A stretch of DNA of 64,000 bases from JASMTM01 sp964441735 (GTDB lineage Bacteria > Thermotogota > Thermotogae > Petrotogales > Kosmotogaceae): positions 17,213 through 81,212 of the forward strand of contig CAYTVB010000004.1 in assembly GCA_964441735.1 (NCBI GenBank), given 5' to 3'. The translations under genes and the position numbers were made by a program. Positions 43,442 through 51,807 of this stretch are shown here, piece by piece; the first letter of the stretch is position 1, and every line of letters starts with the position of its first letter. Under the pieces are notes generated by a model. The model did not search any database. It was not told the DNA's origin and saw only the letters and a list, made by a program, of their open reading frames with translations.

Positions 43442-45838
43442 CTATTTCGATTTCTTCCATGGTATCACGGGAACAGCAAAAGTGGCAACAATCAGGGAAA
43501 TCAAAACCCCTCCTGCGAGACTCAAACCAAAAAATCTCAACAATCTACCCTGAGCCAAACTAAAACTCATAAAAGCAAGCATGGTTGTTGCTGCTGACAT
43601 AGTAACAGATTTAAGTGTACGGGCTGATTCATAACGTTTGTCCCGTGAAGCACCATGTATCATGTGAACCATTCCATCAACTCCAATCCCAAGTATCAAA
43701 GGAGCAGATATAATGGTAACAAATGTAGTTTCTATACCCATTATCTCCATAACTCCAAACATGGATAGCAGCACTCCGATTACAAGTATAAGCAATTTGA
43801 TGCTATCAATAATACTCTTTCTTTCCAGATAAATAATCAAAAATATAAAACCAATTGCAAGCAAAGAAACAGGAGCTGTGATTTTTCTAACAAGATTCAT
43901 CATATGATAGTAAACTTTGGGATATCCTCCAGCTTCATCCTGATGCTCGTTAAGACTTTCAAATAGTATTTTAATACCATTTTCCTGATATATTCTCAGT
44001 CTGGGTTCAGCTGAAAGCACAAAATATTCTTCACCCTGTGGTGTAGTATAATAAAGCTGTTTACGAATATCTTCCGGCAAATATCCTATCATTAAATCCA
44101 GAATCTCTGAGGTTTCATCGACATTCTCCGCTTTTTGCATAAACTCTAGTAAGGGACTGTAATACTCATTTTTTTTCAACAAAGATTCAGCGACCGGAGA
44201 ATCTCTAAACGATTCTATCGAACGTAAAACCTGTCTGAAGTTTTCTAAAAATCTCGCTTCATCATCTCCCAAAAGGTCAAGAACAGAGGTTACACTATTA
44301 ATATTATCGTTTTCTTTTAGATCATCCGAAATGCTCTGTAATTCGTCGATATTTTCAGCAAAAAATGGAACATTGTTAGTCAATTCAGATCCAAACACTC
44401 TTTCAATAAGTCTTAATGAATTCATTGTTTCGGAATCCCTCGAAATCAAACCCGGTGGTGTATAAGAGAAATTTCGTATGTTTTGAACTCCAAAATATGA
44501 TAAAAAGACTATGAGCACCACAACGATGGCTAAAAAGACCCCTGAATATTTTTTCCCCATCCGGGATATGAAATAGAAATATTTATCAAGTGAATGAATT
44601 TTAGCTGATGCTCCACCTCTACAAATTGATCTAAGAGACAAAGCAGGTAAGAAGAAAAACATAACAGTGAAAAAAACAAGTATTCCCAGTGCTGTTAAAA
44701 CACCCAACTCTCTTATAGCTGGGGCTCTAACAAAAGAAAGAATAAAAAAAACAAATCCCGTTGTTAAAACACTCACAAGCAGTGGCGTGGTGGTAGCTCT
44801 GTACGTGCGATAAAGTATTTCAACAGGATCTTTTGTTCGTTTTGATTCATCAGCCATTCGTGTAATTATATGTATTCCGTAATCAATACCCAGTCCCAGG
44901 GTTATTGCGTTAAGAAAGGTTGTTACGACGTTTAGCTCTCCGAAAATAATATACGCTATTCCCAGTGTCAAAAACATGGAAACAGCCAGGGAGCTAAACA
45001 TAAAAAAGGTAATTCTTATACTTGAGTAAGCCAAAAAGAATATTAAGGCAATCCCAATTAGAGATATTATTGTCGTAAGGGTGAAATCAAACTGGGCCTG
45101 TTCATGAGCTTCATAGGTATTAAAATGATCTCCTGTCATACTGAAATAAACTCTCTTATCGTCCATCCTATCTTTTATCCATTCTTTTAACTGAGGGGCC
45201 ACCCGCTGGACATATGAAATATTGGTACTGGGACCATCGAGTTTAAAGCCCATTACAAGAATCATCGGATCCTCTTCGGGGAAATGTTGGGGCATTCTTA
45301 TGTAGCTTTCAAATTGCTTCGTTTCATTTTCCCCCAGCAAACTATCACTAATTTTCTGGAATGAATGAATGGATAAACCTATTTCTCTAATTGCAGAAAA
45401 ATCATAGTTAAGTAATCGATCAAGATTTTGTGGAAAGAGTTGCTCCTCTACGCCGAGATTTTGCAGTTGCTCTGGATTCATAAGAAGAAGCCCTAAAGGT
45501 CCTTGATTGGTTATAACATCAAATCTCACCATGCTTTCAATGTGAGAAAATTCATCAGTACTGTTAAATATTCTTTCTGCTGCTGCTTTAAGTGCGTTGA
45601 TACCTTCCAGATTCTTTAGATCAGTTTTCAATACTACGTACGATACGTTAGAGGCATTATTTCTAACGGAAAAATTTTGATACTTTTGCACCACAGGATC
45701 ATCTGGAGGTAAAATTCTCATGAAGTCAGAATTTACCATTAGCTTAGAAGACAGATATGCACCAAGTATCGATAATGAAATAAAGAAAGCGACTATTGGT
45801 ATTTTATAATTACTAACAAATCTACTGAGCTGTCTCAT
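43442..45838 (-). CDS. RND superfamily exporter (MMPL/HAE3 type)
   Basis: The 798 residues are organised as two repeats, each with one helix, a periplasmic domain and five helices. Conserved helix-4 motifs are GLGIDYGIHIITR in the first half and GIGVDGMVHMIHG in the second, with Asp residues that would carry protons. This size and layout match the HAE3/HpnN-like group exporting lipids or hydrophobic compounds. Substrate unknown. It heads a three-gene operon with the membrane protein and phosphatase. Confidence 0.88.
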   Translation of the reverse strand: MRQLSRFVSNYKIPIVAFFISLSILGAYLSSKLMVNSDFMRILPPDDPVVQKYQNFSVRNNASNVSYVVLKTDLKNLEGINALKAAAERIFNSTDEFSHIESMVRFDVITNQGPLGLLLMNPEQLQNLGVEEQLFPQNLDRLLNYDFSAIREIGLSIHSFQKISDSLLGENETKQFESYIRMPQHFPEEDPMILVMGFKLDGPSTNISYVQRVAPQLKEWIKDRMDDKRVYFSMTGDHFNTYEAHEQAQFDFTLTTIISLIGIALIFFLAYSSIRITFFMFSSLAVSMFLTLGIAYIIFGELNVVTTFLNAITLGLGIDYGIHIITRMADESKRTKDPVEILYRTYRATTTPLLVSVLTTGFVFFILSFVRAPAIRELGVLTALGILVFFTVMFFFLPALSLRSICRGGASAKIHSLDKYFYFISRMGKKYSGVFLAIVVVLIVFLSYFGVQNIRNFSYTPPGLISRDSETMNSLRLIERVFGSELTNNVPFFAENIDELQSISDDLKENDNINSVTSVLDLLGDDEARFLENFRQVLRSIESFRDSPVAESLLKKNEYYSPLLEFMQKAENVDETSEILDLMIGYLPEDIRKQLYYTTPQGEEYFVLSAEPRLRIYQENGIKILFESLNEHQDEAGGYPKVYYHMMNLVRKITAPVSLLAIGFIFLIIYLERKSIIDSIKLLILVIGVLLSMFGVMEIMGIETTFVTIISAPLILGIGVDGMVHMIHGASRDKRYESARTLKSVTMSAATTMLAFMSFSLAQGRLLRFFGLSLAGGVLISLIVATFAVPVIPWKKSK

Positions 45839-45919
45839 ATACTCACCTGGAATAGAACAAAATTACTTTGCAATATTCATTAAGTTTTCTATTATCATAC
45901 CCTTAAACACATATTTCAT

Positions 45920-45997
45920 TAAAAAGCACCTGGATATTTTTTATGGCCAACCAGTTACAGAAAGCCTGAAAATTCAAAATATTATCTACCAGGTGCT
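45920..45997 (-). terminator. Long-loop hairpin with T run downstream of the protease gene
   Basis: Perfect nine-base arms AGCACCTGG (minus strand, 45989-45997) and CCAGGTGCT (45925-45933) enclose 55 bases and are followed by TTTTT. It sits 20 bases after the ctpA stop, so a terminator is likely, but the large loop is unusual and could hold a further fold. Confidence 0.5.
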
Positions 45998-46017
45998 CAT
46001 ATAAACCATCTAATTTC

Positions 46018-47235
46018 CTACTTGATTTCTTCTAAAAGAACATCCAGACCTTTTTGCAATTGAATATCTTTATCAAAATCAAGTTTTGCTTCAGTTGTGG
46101 TCATTCCTTCGCTGGAATCAATTATTGTCTCTGTTGTATCCACTGTGATATCGGGAGTAATTCCTTTCAAGTGAATGTCAGAACCATTTGGCGTTAGATA
46201 ATGAGCTGTGGGTAACCAGATCTCACCACCATTGGACAGATCATAAACCGTCTGTACTGCTGCTTTTCCAAATGTTGTATTCCCGATAATAGTTGCAAGC
46301 CCATGATCTTTAAGTGCACCTGTTAAGATCTCTGAACCTGATGCACTTCCTTCATTAATCAACGTAATCATGGGTTTATTTTGAAGGTATGAGGCAATAT
46401 TACTACCCCAGGATCGATAGATTTCTTTACTACCATCCCTTTCTTCTATTGTTATAACTGTTTTTCCTGCAGGTAAGAGAAGACTGGAAATATTGAGTAC
46501 ACTATTCAACAATCCTCCGGGATTATCTCTCAAATCAATAATCAAGCCATCAGATTGTGCAACTTCATTTAACGCTTTCGCAAATTCATTGTATGTGGGT
46601 TCACTAAACTGTGTGATTCTTATATAGCCAATTTCAGCATCTTCATAATCAAACTGTGTATATTTAACTGTTTTGATTTCTATTTTTTCCCTGGTTATTG
46701 TTATAGTAATCGGTTCTTCTAAACCTGCTCTAAGAACCTCCACTGTTACATCTGTACCCGGTTCACCTCTCAGCAAATCTACCGATTCATAATAACCTGT
46801 GTCGGCAACATCTTGACCGTCAATAGTAACTATAAGGTCTCCTACTTTCAAGCCTGCTCTCCTTGCTGGAGAACCTTCCATTGGTGACACTACTTCCAGA
46901 CATTCATATTGGGAATTGTACGTAACGACAGCTCCAATGCCCCCATACTTCGATTCTGTATCAATTCTGTTCTCCTGGGTCATTCTGGGTGTAAAATACC
47001 AGGCGAAGGGGTCATCTAACCCTTTCATCGCTCCGGTAAGCGTATCATTTAAAATATTTTCATAATCAACTTTCTCAATATCGTAGTAATTATTTTCTAT
47101 ATGGTTAAGAATCTCAAAAAGCGGTTCAAATTTATCTCTTTTTTCCTGATCGGTAAGATCCTTAAATGCACTTAATGCAAAAACAACGACCAGCAATACT
47201 ATTACTATCGAAATTCTTATAATATTTCTTTTCAT
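46018..47235 (-). CDS. ctpA: C-terminal processing peptidase, S41 family
   Basis: Envelope Ser/Lys protease of 405 residues. The N-terminal signal anchor (about 5-24) is followed by a PDZ domain (GGIGAVVTYNS to about 175) and the protease core with INEGSASGSEILTGAL (catalytic Ser) and NTTFGKAAVQT (catalytic Lys). It degrades proteins with tagged or damaged C termini. ATG 47235 follows GGGAGGA; the TTG at 47241 is too close. The 157-base upstream gap contains two small inverted repeats (CAGGTT/AACCTG; TTTCTCT/AGAGAAA) of unclear role. Confidence 0.93.
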   Translation of the reverse strand: MKRNIIRISIVIVLLVVVFALSAFKDLTDQEKRDKFEPLFEILNHIENNYYDIEKVDYENILNDTLTGAMKGLDDPFAWYFTPRMTQENRIDTESKYGGIGAVVTYNSQYECLEVVSPMEGSPARRAGLKVGDLIVTIDGQDVADTGYYESVDLLRGEPGTDVTVEVLRAGLEEPITITITREKIEIKTVKYTQFDYEDAEIGYIRITQFSEPTYNEFAKALNEVAQSDGLIIDLRDNPGGLLNSVLNISSLLLPAGKTVITIEERDGSKEIYRSWGSNIASYLQNKPMITLINEGSASGSEILTGALKDHGLATIIGNTTFGKAAVQTVYDLSNGGEIWLPTAHYLTPNGSDIHLKGITPDITVDTTETIIDSSEGMTTTEAKLDFDKDIQLQKGLDVLLEEIK

Positions 47236-47392
47236 AATCAATCCTCCCTAATTTCTCTAAAAACATGTTCAGAGAAAAAACTTCTTTACCTGTCCAAGTA
47301 TGCTAATCCATTACAATTCAATACACATAATTTTTCCAGGTTTCAACAACCTGTTTGGTACCATTATACATTGTAATAAAAAAATCCAGATT

Positions 47393-47662
47393 CTATATTC
47401 TTCTTAAGTTAATGAGGTTTTCAATGAGTTCGTTAAGATTTTTAGAATCACCTTTATCATTAATCTCTAAAACACACTTCTTTGCATAGGTTTTGGCAAC
47501 CATTTCAGAAATTTTTGAAAGGGCTGAAATAACGGCGGAAACCTGTGTGAGTATATCAGTACAGGAACGATCTTCTTCTATCATTTTTTGTAGTCCTCTT
47601 AGCTGTCCTTCAGCTCTTTTCAACCTATTAATTACTTTCTTCTTTTCTTCTGGATTTTCCAT
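47393..47662 (-). CDS. CsoR/FrmR/CstR-family repressor with Cys-Tyr-Cys sensor site
   Basis: All-helical 89-residue protein of the CsoR family (INRLKRAEGQLRGLQKMIEEDRSC). Copper sensors use Cys-His-Cys; here C34 and C63 are kept at the exact spacing but the His position is Y59. Lack of the His resembles CstR, which senses persulfides. Regulated genes are not obvious: no copper ATPase or sulfurtransferase is next to it. It follows the nucleoside kinase gene by 18 bases. Confidence 0.88.
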   Translation of the reverse strand: MENPEEKKKVINRLKRAEGQLRGLQKMIEEDRSCTDILTQVSAVISALSKISEMVAKTYAKKCVLEINDKGDSKNLNELIENLINLRRI

Positions 47663-47680
47663 TATGTATCACCTCGGATC

Positions 47681-49345
47681 TCAATAATCGAATGTACTAC
47701 CTCCTATGAATTCTCTGAGTATTGATGTTCTTGGAATCTCTTCAAACACCGTTAAAGGTAGGAAATAATCAATAAATCTTAACAACCTTTTTGCTTCCGT
47801 ATATTCCTGCTGTTTATTATCAATCTGAACGAGTAAAGGTTCTGCAAACATCTTCAAAACTGCCAGTTCATATATTAGTGCAGAATTAAACATGACATCA
47901 GCTTCTTCCTGAAAGGGAAAAATGTTTTCTTCTTCTCCTTTTCTTACATTGGACCACATTCTTATAGTATTCTCTGCTGAGTGTCCTCTGAACTTGTAAT
48001 CCCTCACAATTCTTCTTAACAGACGCACATCTGTTGTTGGTATTCTATTCATATCATCAAGGTTCATCTGAGTTAACGCACTAACATATATTTTGTACTT
48101 CTTATCTTTTGGGATTGAACTTGTAAGCTTCTCGTTTAAACCATGTATGCCTTCTACTATAATCAGTTGATCTTTTTCCAATCTCGTTAGTTTATCTCTA
48201 AATTCCCTTTTACCAATCTTAAAATCATACTTTGGTAACACAATTTCTTTGCCCTTCATAAGATCAGTCATATTGCTGTTGAATAGTTCTAAATCAAGGG
48301 CTTCTATCGATTCAAAATCATAATTTCCATTCTCATCAAGAGGTGTCTGATCCCTGTTAACAAAGTAATCATCTATAGAAATCTGCAATGAAGAAATGCC
48401 AAGTACTTTTAAATGAAGCATGAGCCTTTTTGAAAATGTTGTCTTACCGGAGCTGGATGGCCCGGCAACAAGTATTAAATTTTTTTCTTTGTGTTTCACA
48501 AGTTCATCTGCAATTTGGGCGATTTTCTTTTCATGTAGCACTTCCGCTATTCTTAATAATTCAATGGCTTCCCTGCTTCCTCTGGCAATAATCTCATTTA
48601 ATTCTCCAACTGTTTTCACTCCGAGAATACTGCCCCACTGTTCATGTTCCATAAATATTGAAGCCAGTTTGGGCAAATCCTCAAATTCAGGTACTTTATC
48701 CGGGGAGTAATTCGTTGGAAGGTTCAGAATGAAATAATCACCATAGGGTATTAGTTCAAACCACTTTAATGCTCCCGTACTCATGGGCATATATCCATAG
48801 AAATAATTAACAAAGTCATTGCAATAATATGTGTTAACGGTGCTTTTCTTCCTGTATTTGAAAAGTAACGACTTTTCTCTTTGATAATCCTTTTCAAAGA
48901 ATTCTATCGCTTCAAATTTTCCCATTGAATCCTTAATAAACCTCATATCCCTTTGAACGAAATCATTCATTATTTCTTTTACTTTTTTCAATAGATTTTT
49001 ATCAACAGGATAATCCTTTAATTCACATACCAGTCCCGAACCAAGAGCATGGTGTACATACAATTTTGCATCTTTATAGATTTTTCTGAATGCCATTAGC
49101 ATTATGAAAAGTATTCCTCTGGTGTATATTCTTAGTCCATCCGTTGTCGTCAAATCCAGAAAATCAATTTTGCCCCCTTTTAACAGTGGCTTTCTCAATT
49201 CAAGAAGCGTATTGTCCAGTTTAGCCCCCATTATAGGAGAATCAAAATGCTTCTGATATCTTCCAGCTATTTCGTGGATTTTGGTACCATAAGGTACTTC
49301 TTCCTTTTTATCTGTTTTTTCAAAATATATTTCAACAGTTTTCAT
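47681..49345 (-). CDS. Nucleoside (uridine) kinase with N-terminal TGS domain
   Basis: The 554 residues have an N-terminal TGS domain (about 1-60), a ThrRS-editing-like second domain including VHHALGSGLV (about 90-230), and a C-terminal phosphoribulokinase/uridine kinase fold with the P-loop VAGPSSSGKTTFSKRL and ISIDDYFVNR. This composite is a known bacterial nucleoside kinase type. ATG 49345 has AGGAGGTT upstream; the longer in-frame start runs into the tRNA-Gln promoter. Expected to phosphorylate uridine or cytidine in salvage; specificity unproven. Confidence 0.88.
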   Translation of the reverse strand: MKTVEIYFEKTDKKEEVPYGTKIHEIAGRYQKHFDSPIMGAKLDNTLLELRKPLLKGGKIDFLDLTTTDGLRIYTRGILFIMLMAFRKIYKDAKLYVHHALGSGLVCELKDYPVDKNLLKKVKEIMNDFVQRDMRFIKDSMGKFEAIEFFEKDYQREKSLLFKYRKKSTVNTYYCNDFVNYFYGYMPMSTGALKWFELIPYGDYFILNLPTNYSPDKVPEFEDLPKLASIFMEHEQWGSILGVKTVGELNEIIARGSREAIELLRIAEVLHEKKIAQIADELVKHKEKNLILVAGPSSSGKTTFSKRLMLHLKVLGISSLQISIDDYFVNRDQTPLDENGNYDFESIEALDLELFNSNMTDLMKGKEIVLPKYDFKIGKREFRDKLTRLEKDQLIIVEGIHGLNEKLTSSIPKDKKYKIYVSALTQMNLDDMNRIPTTDVRLLRRIVRDYKFRGHSAENTIRMWSNVRKGEEENIFPFQEEADVMFNSALIYELAVLKMFAEPLLVQIDNKQQEYTEAKRLLRFIDYFLPLTVFEEIPRTSILREFIGGSTFDY

Positions 49346-49368
49346 ATTAGAAACCTCCTGAAGACTGC

Positions 49369-49397
49369 TTGACACTTGCTATCTATAATGCTAAAAT
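49369..49397 (+). promoter_or_regulatory. Promoter of tRNA-Gln
   Basis: TTGACA (49369-49374), 17 bases, TAAAAT (49392-49397). A TATAAT at 49384 is only nine bases from the -35 and is likely not used with it. Confidence 0.7.
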
Positions 49398-49407
49398 CAT
49401 GATGCAT

Positions 49408-49483
49408 TGGGGCGTAGCCAAGCTGGTAAGGCATCAGAATTTGGATCTGACATCCGGAGGTTCGAGTCCTCCCGCCCCAGCCA
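49408..49483 (+). tRNA. tRNA-Gln (TTG)
   Basis: Cloverleaf with the U1-A72 acceptor typical of tRNA-Gln (TGGGGCG/CGCCCCA), anticodon stem TCAGA/TCTGA with TTG at 49441-49443, T arm GGAGG/CCTCC, and encoded CCA. Confidence 0.95.
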
Positions 49484-49490
49484 AGGGGGA

Positions 49491-49524
49491 AAATAAGGTG
49501 GCTAAAAGCCACCTTATTTTTTAT
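49491..49524 (+). terminator. Bidirectional terminator between tRNA-Gln and the foldase gene
   Basis: A 13-base stem AAATAAGGTGGCT/AGCCACCTTATTT with a three-base loop, flanked by A on one side and T on the other, so it can stop both converging transcripts. Confidence 0.9.
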
Positions 49525-49528
49525 TATT

Positions 49529-51643
49529 TTACTGTATCGGTAAATCCAGTTCGGAATCCATATCTGAATCTATCTCTGAATCCAGTTCAGTATCCAGTTC
49601 CAAATTTGTATCTAGATCAGTATCTGTGGTTTCCGTCGATTCTTCAGACATTTTGTTTAGTTCTTCCAGAGTGAAAGTAATTTCATCGATTTGATCCTGC
49701 AATGTTTTATCTTCTGGCATTAGATCCTTTAACATACGTAGATATCTACGCTCTGCCATCATATATACTTGTATCAGATTTTCCGACTGATCAAGATTTG
49801 ACAGTTTTTCGTATGTATCAACCAAAAGAAATAAGGTTGAGATTTTAGTATCCGTTCCCGCTTCAGTGCTATCTATGATTTTCTGGTTTAATTCCCTCTC
49901 CATTTGATTTAAAGGATATTCTAATAAATAATTTCTCGCCTGATTTCCAAAATACTGTTGATAATAACTCAAATAACTCTGAAAGGTAGAAGGATTATTA
50001 ATGATTGGCTTCAAGTTCGTTTCATAATAGTTTTCGTAATATCTGTAGACTACCTTGGGATCATCGGGATCAATTCTGTACATATAATTTACTACCTGTG
50101 GTGAATAGGGCATTTCCTCATAAAGGAACCTGACAACTTTTTCAAAACTTTCCTCAAAGCTTTGCAATTCCTCTTCTACTTCTTCAAGAGCTTCCTGTGC
50201 TTTTGTTTTGTCAGAAATGCCTAACTCATCCTCATATTCAAAAAACGTCTGTGCCTCTTGATATATTGTAAGATCACTTTTATCATCGCTCTCGTTAATC
50301 TCCTGGATTTTTACTTCTACCTCTTCAGGTGTGAGCGATAGAACCGTAGAAGGTAATGTTTCTCTATATTCAATTATGTCAGTTAGTTTGTTTTTTCTAT
50401 CCTTAAGTTTTGACATCTTCTCATCTGTTATCTGTGTATACAGAACAATAGGTATATAACCACCAGAAAGAATTATCTGACCATCTTCCATGAAAATCTC
50501 ATCTTCCAGATCTTTATAGAAGTTGTCTAATTCTCCCTGAGAATCCTGGACCTTCTGATACCTATCATACAATTTCATTTCAGAATCGTTTATTACATAA
50601 TCAAAATTACTTTCTTCCTTGTACTCTTCAAACCATTTCTGAAACTCCTGATTCAGATAATCATTTTCCACATCAGAATATACAGAGGATAACTTCAATT
50701 CTTCGAAATTATCAAAGGTTGTTTTTGATGCTACCTTAATTAAATGATATCCATACTGCGTTTCAACGGGTCCTACAATCTCATCAGGTGTGGCTGAAAA
50801 GGCTGCTTCTTCGAATTTCTCAACCATATCGCCTCTGTGTATTTCTCCAAGACTGCCTCCGGTCCTGGCACTATTCGTATCCATAGAGAAATCACTTGCA
50901 GCTGTTGTAAACTCCACTGCTCCAGCGGTAATCATATCTTTAATTTCATTAGCAGTGGCTTCAGAAGATACAAGTATGTGACTTGCACTGACTTTCTCAT
51001 ACTCTCGTTTTATCTCTTCTTTGTTCTCCTCAAAGTATTCAGCCAGCTGATCTTCGACATCGGTAAATACATGGTCTTTAACTTTATTCACCAATATTTG
51101 GCCAATAATCGTATCTTCTACAAGAGATCTAAATGCTTCAATAGAACCATAAATACTTATTATCTGATTTCTTGTATTCTCATCGGAAGTGTAATTGTTT
51201 ACAATGGCATCTGTTTGAGCATCAAGTTCTTCTTGTGTAGGATATATACCTTCATCCTTTGAATAGTATGTGAGTATCTTTTCCTCGATGAGATTTTTAA
51301 GTACCATATGTCTTATTTCTATTTCACTTGGAACTTGCTGTGACCCAAAATAAGCATTTATTTCTTGCCCCTGTTGTCTGATATTGTCAATATTTTGCCT
51401 TGCTCTGCGTTCAAATTCAGTAACCGTAACAAAATACTCTTCGTTATCAAGAGGGGTTCCATCCTTTGTTAAATAAGCAACTGCATTTTCATATGACATA
51501 TTTGTTTCCTGTTGTTCAGTATTCCTGCCCTGTCCTGACAAATAACTGGCAACAGACCACCATATTACACCAGCCCCAAAAAGCACAGCTATTGTCCAGA
51601 TAATAGGTACTTGAATTCTCTTCATTAGATCTTTCTTCTTCAT
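49529..51643 (-). CDS. SurA/PpiD-like peptidyl-prolyl isomerase with acidic repeat tail
   Basis: The 704-residue envelope chaperone has one N-terminal membrane anchor (about 11-33), a SurA_N-like helical segment with IRHMVLKNLIEEKIL, and a parvulin domain (SASHILVSS...GGSLGEIHRGDMV...YGYHLIKV, about 210-310). A long helical region follows, ending in about 30 residues of D/E-L-D-S/T repeats encoded by 12-base tandem repeats. ATG 51643 follows AGGAG at eight bases. Substrates are unknown; outer-sheath proteins are a reasonable guess. Confidence 0.87.
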   Translation of the reverse strand: MKKKDLMKRIQVPIIWTIAVLFGAGVIWWSVASYLSGQGRNTEQQETNMSYENAVAYLTKDGTPLDNEEYFVTVTEFERRARQNIDNIRQQGQEINAYFGSQQVPSEIEIRHMVLKNLIEEKILTYYSKDEGIYPTQEELDAQTDAIVNNYTSDENTRNQIISIYGSIEAFRSLVEDTIIGQILVNKVKDHVFTDVEDQLAEYFEENKEEIKREYEKVSASHILVSSEATANEIKDMITAGAVEFTTAASDFSMDTNSARTGGSLGEIHRGDMVEKFEEAAFSATPDEIVGPVETQYGYHLIKVASKTTFDNFEELKLSSVYSDVENDYLNQEFQKWFEEYKEESNFDYVINDSEMKLYDRYQKVQDSQGELDNFYKDLEDEIFMEDGQIILSGGYIPIVLYTQITDEKMSKLKDRKNKLTDIIEYRETLPSTVLSLTPEEVEVKIQEINESDDKSDLTIYQEAQTFFEYEDELGISDKTKAQEALEEVEEELQSFEESFEKVVRFLYEEMPYSPQVVNYMYRIDPDDPKVVYRYYENYYETNLKPIINNPSTFQSYLSYYQQYFGNQARNYLLEYPLNQMERELNQKIIDSTEAGTDTKISTLFLLVDTYEKLSNLDQSENLIQVYMMAERRYLRMLKDLMPEDKTLQDQIDEITFTLEELNKMSEESTETTDTDLDTNLELDTELDSEIDSDMDSELDLPIQ
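49542..49625 (-). repeat. Seven degenerate 12-base tandem repeats at the foldase 3' end
   Basis: Units such as GAATCCATATCT, GAATCTATCTCT and GAATCCAGTTCA (plus strand) repeat in frame and encode the acidic D/E-L-D-S/T tail. Confidence 0.8.
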
Positions 51644-51681
51644 TGCTCCAACTCCTTCCAACTTCTATTAAACTCATATAA

Positions 51682-51710
51682 TAATATAACTTAATTTAAC
51701 CATTATCAAC
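51682..51710 (-). promoter_or_regulatory. Promoter of the foldase gene
   Basis: On the minus strand, TTGATA (51705-51710), 17 bases, TATTAT (51682-51687), about 38 bases before the ATG. Confidence 0.7.
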
Positions 51711-51716
51711 CAATAA

Positions 51717-51748
51717 GGGGAGGTCGCTGTTTAGCACTTCCTCCCCTA
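51717..51748 (-). terminator. Hairpin after the branching enzyme gene
   Basis: Eight-base arms AGGGGAGG/CCTCCCCT with a 16-base loop, 59 bases after the GH57 stop. There is only a weak T-rich follow-up, so termination is likely but not certain. Confidence 0.55.
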
Positions 51749-51807
51749 CAATGATCGATTATATCATAGCTAAATTGTCATTTAAATATTGATATCTAGA
51801 TATATAA

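Noticed and set aside
49384..49389. TATAAT as the tRNA-Gln -10 box
   Set aside because: Only nine bases separate it from TTGACA; TAAAAT eight bases later has the correct 17-base spacing.
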